DNA of 64,000 nt. Source: Echinometra lucunter (taxonomy: Eukaryota > Echinodermata > Echinoidea > Camarodonta > Echinometridae). The notes beneath the pieces were generated by a model. It searched no databases and was not told the origin of the DNA. It saw nothing but the letters and a program-made list of their open reading frames with translations. Within the stretch, counting starts at the first letter, position 1. Every line of letters starts with the position of its first letter. The stretch is taken from contig CM057152.1 of the NCBI GenBank assembly GCA_029962745.1, positions 20,352,324-20,416,323 on the forward strand, given 5' to 3'. Shown here piece after piece: positions 12,475-24,400 of this stretch. The position numbers and the translations under genes are program-made.

Positions 12475-15400
12475 GTACGTTATTCTCCAGCTTGTAAATT
12501 CTTTTTTGAACTATTTTATGTTGACCCATTAACATACTGGTATTGATTATGCTATATGTTGTTGATTATATGCCATACATTGCCAATTCATAGTTGGAAC
12601 TCGGAAAAAACCAGAATTGTTCATGAATTGTTCAAACTTTGTCATTTATAGTTTTGTCTTTTAGCCCACCAGCATACAGTATGTAGTTTGAACATTTAAA
12701 CAAACTCTTGTTCCTTCTCTGCATATCACACAATGAACTGCAAGTTCGCCATGTTTATGGTTTTATGTTCTTCCTCTTTCTTTCTTTTTCCTTCTTTCTC
12801 TGACTCTCTCTCTCTCTCTCTCTCATTTGCTTTGTTTGTTTTTGTGTTATTTTGTTTTTGTTTTATTTGTGTTTTATTTTTTTGTGTATGGTTTTTTTTT
12901 GTAATTACTTGTGTTTGGTTTGTTTGTCCTTTTGTTTAATTTACTTGTTTGTTTTATTTTTTTGTTTCTTTTGTTGTTTTTCTTTGTTTGGGGGAATGTT
13001 CTATACCAATATACTTTATCAAATACACATTTTTCAAATATAAATGAACCGGCGTACTATTTTGTATGATTTTAATGAAGGTGGTACCCTGGTGGAAGTG
13101 CAATGCATAAAACAGTGAATGGTACATACATCGTATATCAAGAGATCAGTTACAATCATGATGATCATGCAAGGTTCACATTTGAACATGGTAAATGTAA
13201 TATGCTGTCATATGTGCAGTGTAAAATAATTGTGCTGTCCTCTCATCTGATGATGAAGTATATTTACAGTGTAATATTCTTTTTCACAGAGTGTAAGCTA
13301 CCATTTGCATTTTATAAGGCCTCGGAATGCACATTATGATGTCAAATTCTCTATTCCCAGACTGAGTTTAGCATTTTTTTTTTTTTTGGGGGGGGGGGGG
13401 GGAGGGGGGGGGGGGGGAGGGGTCAAAATTATCTGATAATCTGATAATGTGACTATCTGGGTCAGACCACAGTGTGTAGAATGGACTAACTTTGCAGAAT
13501 TCACCTGCAAATCAACAAGTAAATGTCCTTCTGCTACATGTAATTAGCTGACATTTTTATTTCAATTTTTACTCCACGCATCACTTGTATGCAATGTACA
13601 TGTATTCCTGCACAGTAATAGCATGTGGAAAGATGAAGTAACATGCAATGCAGCATGCAGCCTACATGTACAGTAGACCTGCATTGCATAATCAAGTTTC
13701 TATCCTGCAGCCCGGCTATACCCCATTGATTGATTTACGGCATTAGCCTGTTACAGTACATGAGATAGTGATATCAGTGTACATGCATGTATTAACATAT
13801 AACTGCTACAATTATATCTACCAGTAGCCTATTATTGTGTTTCTCTCCTAAAAATATTGATTTTTTTCTGAGTATTACTATAATTAAGCAGCAGCCAGGT
13901 CGCCACGGGACTACCCTCTCCTTTAAGCAGCCAATTAGTTCTGGCTTGAAAGGGCAACCTGACCGAAAGGTGTACATTATGACACATGTGCATACCGTGT
14001 GAGTGATCTTTGGAAATTATTTGGTTATTGGAGGTTGCTCTGGCTATCAGATGTTTTCATGCCAGATTTATTATGTGGAATTGATTTTTTAATTTTTAAT
14101 AATATTTTTGGTATATTTTGGAGGGATTTCTTTTTTTTTAATAGTTCATACTCATTGCCTGGGTTGCCCATGATAAAGCTATGGGAATGAAGGAATTCAG
14201 TGGTCATTGAGTTAAAAATTTGTTTACAGCCACATGGCCATAGAATACTGTAGGTTGATATGGCTACATAATCAGTTAGGTTTGGGGGATGCCACCGGTT
14301 GTGGACTCCCCCCCCCCCCCCCCCCCCAAAAAAAAAAAAAAAAAAAAAAGACCCCCCCAAAAAATGCCCCTACTACAAGATAGTAGATACAACTGAGGTC
14401 ACTATCATTCTGTTAATGCTAACCACAGAGAAAATCCTCTGACTCACATGATATCATGAGTTGAATAGCTAATGAGCTTATATCCCAGGGTTTCTAATAC
14501 TCTTCTATCCAAAAGTGCAATACATGTGCAATGTTTGAGGGTCATTTATGGATTTTCCACATAGCTGTTATTCTTTCTTTCGTAATTTAATCACCAAAAG
14601 TTATGTTTCTGACAGAAAGTGTCCTTTATCCAGAGGTCCACTCTTTTTACCACTTGCAAGTGCAATTTTTATTAGTAATAGTACACAGAAAAGTTACCTT
14701 TGTGTTACTCCCCTTCAGATTTCTTTGAACCAAATGTTTCTGTGTAATCAAATGTTTTATGATCAGAGAGCGAGAGAGAGAGAGAGCTGGATAACTATTT
14801 TGAAATGTCATGTATTCAGTTTGTCAAGTGATACAGACCTTTAACACTTATTAAAGTTTTTGATGAATCTTGAGTAGTGTCTTTAGATGGCATTGGGAAC
14901 CATCCAAATCAAAACTTTAACCCAGTAACCCATCTCTCAAGATTGTTTCCCCTTGGAATGACAGTATTCTATTTCGAAAATCCAGATTGGTTTGCCTGTA
15001 TAGGCTTTCTGGTACATGCATATGAGCCAGTCAAAGCTATTATGTTCTTTCTTTTTAATTTCAACCGAATTTAAAGCTTCTTACGAGCTGTTGGCCCACA
15101 CTAAGAAAAAAAGGTTCAATTTTGCATCCTTCAAATGCAACACTGAGAGCTCCTTTATAGGTACAACTTTGCACCCGAAAAAGCATTTTGCACCTTTAAG
15201 GTTGCAGTAAGTCACATTTTGCACCCTTAGAGTGCAGAGTTGTACCCTTTAGGAAAGGTGCAAATTTGCACCCTTTTGAATGCAAAAAACTTCTGCACCC
15301 TTAAAGGTACAAAGTTTGCACCTTTAAGGGTGCAGATGGGCATTTTCAGGTGCAAACAAGTATAAGGTGCATCTTTGCATCTTTTTCATGTAGGGTGTAA

Positions 15401-18400
15401 GATTGCACCCGAAAAGGTGCATTTAGGGTGCAAAATTGAACCTTTAATTCTAAGTGTGCCTTATAAAGGCTTGTTCCCATATGAAGTGGAAAACCCCTGC
15501 ATTTTTCTACAAATGAGTGGAATATGAGGGGGTAAAAATATGCAGAGGCAAAAGGCATCTTTTTTGCCTTCCGACAGCAAAACGGTGTGGACCAATCAAA
15601 TTTTTATAGAGATAGCACAGAATATGAAGTCATGATTTAGTCTGCACAACTTTTTGCAGAACTCTCTTTTATTTGAGTGTTAATACGTTAATGCGTGTCT
15701 CATCATAAGTGGTGCAGTATATCACACCCTATATGAACCCTTGAAAAAAACAGTTGGGGTTTTCCACTAGATACTAAACACAACAAAAAAAGTAACTCCC
15801 CCCTAATTCAAAATAGCATAACTTTTTAACAAACAAGTTTTTAGCAAAATAATTTGGCAGGAGTGTTCCTACACTTATTGACTAACTTCTGTGCGAAAAT
15901 GAGATTGATCCGTCGAGTCATGCATGAATGAGCAGACATTAAAGGCAAAAATGTCACTTTTCAAAAGTCACAAGAGTCATTTTGTGGGGTCTGTGAATAA
16001 GACTTAGGCGAATTTGGTTTCTTCCATTGTTTGACCCCGTCATGCCTATCCCTGACACTTTTCATGTTTATCACAGTTGGGTGAACACAATTTTTTTTTT
16101 GAAGAAAGGGATGTTCAGCCCTCCTAAATCTACAAAATCCATTCAGTTTATGGAAAGAATTGGCATCAACCAACATGAGTCGGCACATTGTGTGAAAATA
16201 CCGGGTATTGGTTTTTCCAGCATTAAACAGTAAATTTTTTTTTTTTTTTTTTTTTTTTGCTTCATCATTAAAAATGTACTCACTCAACCATGACACAACC
16301 TCGATAAACATCAACAGCACTTGAACAAACACCAGAAAAAGCTTGTTTCACAGAACCCCCAAAATGACTCTTGTGACTTTTGAAAAGTGACATTTTTGCC
16401 TTTAATGTCTGCTCACTCATGCATGACTCGACAGATCAATCTCATTTTCAAACAAAAGTCAGTCAATAAGTGTAGGAAAACTCCTGCCAAATTATTTTGC
16501 TCAAAACTTCTTCGTTAAAAAGTTATGCTATTTTGAATTAGGGGGGAGTTAGTTTTTTTGTTGTGTTTAGTATGTGAACGAGCCTTGATTCAAATGAAAT
16601 ATCAAGTAATAAAGACATTTTTATGTCAGTTCACGTTCATGATTCTCTATTACAGACAATACCATAATGAATGCTTGATAGCATACATGTACATGCACAT
16701 GCATGGGACATACTATCATGGACTTAAATACCCAAGTGCAAATAACAACTCCAAAACATGAGATGTGTTCTCATTAGCTTGAGCTCCAAGAATAGCCTGC
16801 TATTTCTGATTCCATGAATTAGCCTGATCAGAGAATGGTGAGCTAATTCTCAGATTGTGGTCCGGTGGTAGTAGGTTTAACCCCTCTTATGTCATTGAAG
16901 ACAGAATTAACCTGCTATATGCCTATATCGCTTGAAAAATAAGCCCCCTCCCCCCCCCCCCCCCCCCCCGCCCAAAAAAAAAAAAATAAAAAATCTTGGG
17001 CTTATTTGTAGAATAGCCCACACGCATCTGCAAAATTATGGGCCATTTTGATGCATTTTCAGCATCAAGAGGTATCAAAAGGTATCAATCCCATCATGCA
17101 TGTGCGCCAACATCAGGGTGCCGTTGCATAAAAACTTCCTATTATAGTAACTTTGCCATCAGTGGTAACTACCACGGTAGCGTTGCTCAACAGCCAATCA
17201 AAAAGCAGTATTCCATGAAAGTTACCATTGATGGCAACGTTACTATAATAGCAAGTTTTATGCAATGGCACCCTGGAGATGTAGACGTGATTGCATGCTT
17301 GAGTTGAGTTCGGCCTAAGACCCGAGATCCCCAAATAGTGGGCTATTCTTCAATCTTGAGCTAATGAGGACGCACCTTCTTTGTATGTGTTGTTTTTACA
17401 GTACTGTAGCCCACTGGGCTGAATCTGTAGAATAATGTAAAGTTTGCTTACATTAGCTACATGTATAATCAGGCAAGCCTTGGTAATGCTTCTGAGGCTT
17501 TAGATTTTTTTTTTTTGTCAGGAATTTGTTTTTTCTAAAAGATGTTTTGTCCTTGAATATTTACATGTATAAGTAATATAATTCATCAGGCAGTTTGAAT
17601 CTGATGGTTAAGGGAATTTTTTTTTTTCTTATTCTTTATGTCATTGCAAAAATTCCCCCCAATTCAATTTAATGCTAACATTTTCTATGCGGGGGAGATT
17701 TCGTAATGCTGTAGTGGCACGAGGTCACATGCTGGGGTTATGTTGAAAGACCCTCTTAAAAAGTCTTTTGAAGAATGCATTCCAGCATGGGCTGAAGAGG
17801 GATTGGAGTTTGAGGGTAAATTGACAGTTGTTCAGCTGGGAGGAGAGTTTAGATTTTCCCATAGCAGTTGATGTGCAATGTGACTTGTAAGGTGCATTTT
17901 ATGTATTCATGCACCATGAAGACTGTTTTGTACATGGTACATGACATGTATATGGATGCAAGATTGGATGCTTAACAAGAATGAAACCCTGGGGAAAAAA
18001 TCAATTTTAACCCATAGAGGTACAGCGTCACCTGTAGGAGACGCTTTTGCAGTATCTGTTGGTCCAGAATGTTCGGCAGTACATATCATACATGAGCAGA
18101 AAGAGAAAAATTCACTGAAAAGTTTGAGCCAATACCCAATGGCGTATGGTGTGGTGTTCTCGAATAAAAGCAGTTTGATTGTAACTAATCATTAAACTCT
18201 TTAAATTGGCAATGCATTGAATAATACATAATCACTGTTTTTGTGTTCAAATTGGCAATTTCTGATTAAATTTTACCACTATCAATTCATTTTAGTTCGT
18301 GTTATATCCATATTTATTTTTTTCAAGCTATGTAAGCATGGAAAAAAATAATTGTTGTTGCCAATTTGAGAATTGAAGATGATTAATTTAGACCTCAAGA

Positions 18401-21400
18401 AAGCTCTGTTCTGCTATGGGTTAAGGAAAAGAGAGGAGAGAAAGGCAATATTCAAAAAAGTTCAATCAAAATCTGTTACGAAATGAAAAAGTTATGAAAG
18501 TTTTCAAAGTCTCAATTTACTTTCTATGGTGAATTGTTAATCCTCAAATTGGCATTGTTGCTAATGCTTTAAAATGGTAGGTTTGGAAGGACAACTCTTC
18601 ATATGTCAAATGCCCTCTTTAGGCGCTTTCACACCTACCCGATCAGGAAAAATACCTGGTATTTTCAGATCGGGTATTCTACCCCGATCAGAAAATACCA
18701 GGTATTTTGCCAGTGTGAAACCAAATTACGAGTAATATCCCCGTAAGAAAATACCCGTAAATTAGTAGGTACTTTCTCAAAATTACGAGTACTTTCTCCA
18801 AGGTCGCGGGGATTTTTGTAATGTGAAAGCAAATTACGAGAACTTCTATTCCATCAAGCACTGGCGCACGAAGTGTGTACTGTACTGTGTGTACCGTGTA
18901 CGTATTGGACGTCGTTATCGTTTGTGTACCGTACATTCTGGATTTGAGATTTGTATTGTCTATTTCTAGCTACGTCGTTGTTTTTGTAAAGTTCTGTTCC
19001 CCTTTCGTGTTTTTTTTATTTATGCTTTATTCTGATATATCGATACGGTAGTATGTCATCCTCTGATCATCGCTGATAGTGATGTGGAGGGAGGAGGAGG
19101 TGTACAAGGCAGTGGCCTCCCCCAGCCAAAGAAATAGGACTATCTACGATATGCTGGCTGCAAGACTTGCCAGCCTCTGGTTTGAGAGGATACCTCTCGA
19201 AATAAAAAATAAACTGAAAGTTCTAAAGAGAGATTATAAGACTGCAAGTGTACATCAATAGAGATCGACGTATCGATGATCGCATCGAGCTAACTAGCAA
19301 GCGCTATCATAGCAAGAGCTGAGCTAGCTGAGCGAATTTAAAAGCACGAGCCTCGTCTGCAAAATAAATAGTTCTGCGCATGCTCCTAACTTCGAGAACT
19401 TACCCCGAAGAGGTCTGGCTTCGGGTAGGTGTGAAAGCGCAGAACAATTATCAGGTATTTTGGGGCCTTAACAAGTTCTGGTAATTTACGGGTATTTTTC
19501 CTGATCGGGTAGGTGTGAAAGCGCCTTTTGAGAAATACTTGTAATGATTGAAATAACCTTGTAGAACATAATTCAGACTAACTTTTTGAACAGCATAATC
19601 TTCAGATGTTTCATGGTTTTGCAAGAGCTCTACATGTACATGTATGAGCAATTTAGATATTACGTTTTTACAATTTATTTGGGTTTTTTTTTTTTTTTTG
19701 TTCTTTTGTATTTTTAACTGAAAGTGGGGGAGGGGGGGACATGCAGCCCCAGCCCACCTCCGGGATGACCCCCCCCCCTTTCACCACCCCTGAAAAAAAA
19801 AAAAAACATTGTTTTTCAGAATGAAAAAAATTAAATGCCCTCTATGAGAAATACTTATCTTCAGATGATCATTTACATGTACTTTGCAGTAGATACATGT
19901 AGCAAACACACACGTGTACTATTGATAATTCTAAAAGATTTTACAGAGCACAGTAAATTGCTTGAGTAAATTGGCAAGATTGTTCCTGCATTCAGGACTC
20001 AAATTATTGCCAGTTTAACAATCACTTGTTAACTAATACCACTTTCACACCAAACAAATATAACGGAATAAAAGCGTTTTTTGAAAAAAACGTTTTGGTA
20101 TGAACACTCGGCAAAGCGTCATATTTGAAAACGGAATCAAATATTCCGCTATCTACGTGTGAGGTCTATCACTAGGTTTTGAGGTGTTTTGAAAACGGAA
20201 TATTCCAAATATGACGCTTTATTTTTTGGTATGTACAGAAAAAAGGAAATAAAGCGGAATGAAATGTCAAAGGTCAACCAGGTTCCCACCAAAAACCTGG
20301 AAAATGCGGGAAACGAGTGAAAGCGCGGGTATCTTCGATCGCAGCGCTAGCGAGCTGCATGGATCGGCATGGCAGTGCAGCGTACGTTCGACGCTACTAG
20401 CTGCATGGACGCGAATCATGAATGAAGAAGCAAACGCGTTAGCATTCGTACATGAGTTTAAAAATTAAACTATACATACAAATAAAAAAATAATAATTAT
20501 TCAGTAAATTTAAACAAATTGCAATAAGTTAAGTAATAATTATACATTTTATTCTGAATAACTCATTTGTATTGTCATATATCAAATAAAACAAAAAATT
20601 ATACAGCTAGAGATAGCAAAATGCATGGTAGGTAATGACGTATTTCCGCACTCTCTCACACCGTAATATTACGCTTTCGCTCAAAACGGACTTCATTGGT
20701 TCAGTGTGAACAGAAACCAGAAGCGTTTTGGAAGCGTTTTGAAAGTGAAGCGTCATGAAATATAACGGCATGGATATTCCGTTTCGGCAGTGTAAAAACA
20801 GTATTATCCATGGAATCTCTAAAGTGAAAAGAGAACTGTGTGCAAAAGTACTACGCATATTGGAATCATCATTTCCAAGTAGAAAATTTCTTCTGTCCCG
20901 AATGGAAATTTTCGTTTATTTGTTTGTTTTTATTTTTTGAAAAAAAAGAAGACTGAAGAAATATATTATGTTTTCTTATCTAAATTTTACTTCAAATCCA
21001 GTTTCTTGAATGTATAAGATGGCAAATGATGAAAGATGAGTCCAAGCTGTTGTCCAGTGGATATGAAAAGCAGTGTGTACAGTTTATCAATTGAAAGAAG
21101 TTTAAGTCTTACTGATTTACTTTGTAATTTTTTGTAGTACATTTTCCCGGGCTTGTTTTAGAAAAGGCAATTCAACCATAGTGGTTTAGATTTCAAAATT
21201 TATGGCAGTATGAGTATGGCAGTACTCCAGTAGTGATATCTTACCATGCTTCTGTTTTATGTTTGTTTTTGTTTTTGTTTTTGTTTTTTCATCTTCGGTC
21301 ATGTGAACCATATAGTGTAAACATGTAATTACCACTGACATGAGAACACACTGAATATAAACATATCAAGAACACTTCATTAACGGTATGTTTCATGTAT

Positions 21401-24400
21401 ATTTTTGTAAATACATGTAGATCTTATTCCATATTCCTAATCCCAGAGATTAATGTAAATTTATGGAGGTTGATTGTAGGGCTTAAATGTGACTACATTG
21501 TACGATATTGATCTGTTAATTTGATACATGTGGCGTAATCCTCATTATGAAGAATGTCTGACACTTTTATTGGCTTCTTCGTGCTCTGTTCTCCTATTCA
21601 TATGTAAATACATGCATTGCCAAAAGTCTGAGATTTCCAAACCTTAACCTGTCTGCACTAAAGTTTCAACTTTTTTCTTTTCTTTTCTGCATAAACCATT
21701 CTTGTATTGTAATCATTATCATCCTGTATCAAAAAGAGAATTGTGCTTCACTGGAGACCTTCTGTTTTCAATCTAGACAGAAGTGATTACCTCTAGAGCT
21801 GAAGTTATTTAAATGGCCTCTTTAGTTTGACTTTTTTGTTTCTAGCTGTAAATTTATGTGTTTTTATGTGTGTGTTTATGTTGTGTGGGTGTGGGTGGGT
21901 GTTTTAATTGTGTGTAACTGTGTACATGTATGCACATTTTTATGTCTGTCCCATTCCCTCCCTCCATTACTCAGTCCATGGTGTCTCTCAAATTGCTATT
22001 TTCTTTTTCTTTCTTCCTCTTTTCCAGTATTAAAGCTTACATGTATTCTAGATTCATGTCATGAACCCCGTACATTCCCCCCCCCCCCCCCCAGTCTGTC
22101 TTTATCTGATACTTCTTCATTCTAGCTGTTTTTCCATATAATTATGATTTTTTGATTAACACCTTATTGTCTATTTTCTCTCTTGCCAAAGTTGTCTGTA
22201 TGGTTTTGCATGTATATTGAATTATATTTCTGTTTCTAAATTTAAATCCATATGTATTAAATTATAATCCATAACCACAAGCTACATTGGTATCAAATTA
22301 CTGGAAGGTTAGAGCCCTAGATTTGCTAAATTGACATTCAATGTCACTACCATAGCATAACATTCTCGCCTGCAGGAAGAGACGGATCAAGCATTTTTAA
22401 TGCCATTTGCCAGTAGGCAGACATCTACACTAGTCTGTATGTTGTGATGTAGGTGTTTCACAGCAAGTGTTGTGCATTTCTTCATTTCTCTCGCAAATTA
22501 TCCTCCAGGTCGACGCCTTGTAGACTGGCTGTGCTCCTCCTCCTCCTCCTCCTCCCTTCCCTCCTCGCCTCTGTACCAAGAAGATGGAGGATTGATGAGT
22601 CCATCCTCCACCTCTGAAGCCCATTCTGCTGCCTATGTACTCTGTACCAACCTTCTGGATATAGGAATCCTAAAACCACTTGAGAGTGCCTCAGGGACAG
22701 ATGTCTTTAAGGTAAAGAGAGTGTTTAGCTGATAACCTTTGAGATAACTAAATTACTTCTCCTTTTTATAGAAATCATTTTAACATTGGGAGTCCCTCGG
22801 AGGGTTGTACAATGCTGGCTACTTGGCAAATGCTGTGAGTCAATTTGGTATGCTAACCAAGTACTGGATGTTTACTCTGGAACAGACACCACCAAATCCT
22901 AACTCTAAGCCATTAGGTCCAAGGCCTAAGCCTGACCTAAAACCCTATTGCAACCTTGAGTCCAACCGTTTATCTTTGAAGAAATAAAGCTCAGAGCTGT
23001 TTTCGATGGAGCATAATACATCCACCTCGGTGGTGGAGGTATTTAATCAGGTAGGAAAGTCATTCATGGTTAAAGGTTATGTACAAATTTTGTACAAAAA
23101 CTATTCATGAGGTCAGTAGAAAGCTAAAAGCAAAACTAAAATGCTGTGAAATTTTTTTCCCTCCTCAAGTTGAATATCAAATAAACAAAAGGGGAAAAAA
23201 AAATTATAATCTTGTGACGTGAAATCACACTGTGCCTGCACACATGTAAAACCAATGAAAGTTCTGTTCACATGACAAGTGTAACAAAGCACTGTGATAA
23301 TTGTGCAAGGATCGGTCAGTGTGCAGGGGTCTTATCATAGGGCACAGTGGAGCAGTTATATTGGGTTCATTTCAGGCATTTTGTTTCTCAAAGATATTGG
23401 GTATTGTTAATTTTTTTTTTTTTCCATTAAAACTCAGAACTTCACTCTTTAGAGTTTATTTAGGATGATGGTTTTGAAATTAAATTTACTGTACATATGT
23501 CAATATTCCCCTCCCCCCCCAAAAAAAAAAAACAAACAAACAAACAAACGAGGTTAAATTCAGTTATAGTTGGTATGTATGAGCTACATAATGATCAGAG
23601 CTGCAGAGCTGGAAGGATTTTAACTCTGAGTGAATTTTCTATCATTTTGGATCTCAATAGAAGATAGCATCTTTAAGAATGGCATGGTACACATTATTCA
23701 TTTCTATATCATGGTTCAAGTTTGGAGGTGAGGAAGGGGGCTTACTGTTGTCAAATTCATGAATTGTTCTAATGTTCAAATCTCAGCTTTGTGGCAGTCC
23801 AGGTAAGCCACAGCATTCAAATGTGAGCCATGACAGTTGGGGGTATTTTTCATGATGTAAATTTGGTGGTTCTTTCCCTATCCAATGAAATTATCACATT
23901 TCATTGATCCATTTTTTGATGCCTTGCAAAATGTCAACTGTTGCTAGGAAGGGTCAGGGAGATTAATCAAAGTACACACATGTGCTCATATATCATCCAT
24001 GCAGGCTTAATGTTTCAGTTTTCAAATGTGATATAAATGTAGTTATTGCATCTGTTTGGAATTAACATCTATAGTAAAATGTTATCCCATGTACATGTAT
24101 TGCTATCTTTATTAGTGCACTAAAATTGGTATTGAGGAGATTGAGGTCCTCTGCTACATGTATCTTTTCCTGAATTGACTGGGTAAGAAGTTGTTCAAAT
24201 AACTGAATGATCATTGATTGAGTAAGATCATAAATATGTATGAGGACAGCCCATCCTTTCAAGTGGTAAGATTTTATTACAGAAGCGTATCTTGATGGCT
24301 CTTTAAAATAACATATTTGAAAAATCTTATCCCTTTTTCAGGTTCCTGAAATTTTGCATGTTATTTACATGTGTGTTTTATTTCATGAAGATTAATCTGT

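Larger units (their letters stand above)
12475..22508 (+). other. Formin intron 1 (10.0 kb)
   Basis: Holds a T/G-rich low-complexity stretch (12770-12995), poly-T/poly-G (13373-13418), a poly-C/poly-A junction (14308-14350), and the separately listed elements at 15093, 15774, 17115, 18621 and 20033. Also poly-C/poly-A near 16942-16998 and 19767-19806, and (TTTTTG)n near 21257-21288. No internal exon could be supported. Confidence 0.8.

Noticed and set aside
12733..13043. Hydrophobic Phe/Cys/Val-rich frames resembling membrane segments
   Set aside because: They are translated T/G- and CT-rich low-complexity DNA with no conserved motif; hydrophobicity follows from T-richness.
14025..14360. Minus-strand frame starting with poly-Phe and poly-Gly
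   Set aside because: Translation of the poly-C/poly-A junction, not a gene.
18187..18425. Third copy of the 6517 TTAA element
   Set aside because: Shares AAATTGGCAA and a GGGTTAA end but blocks are not in the same order; could not be supported by eye.
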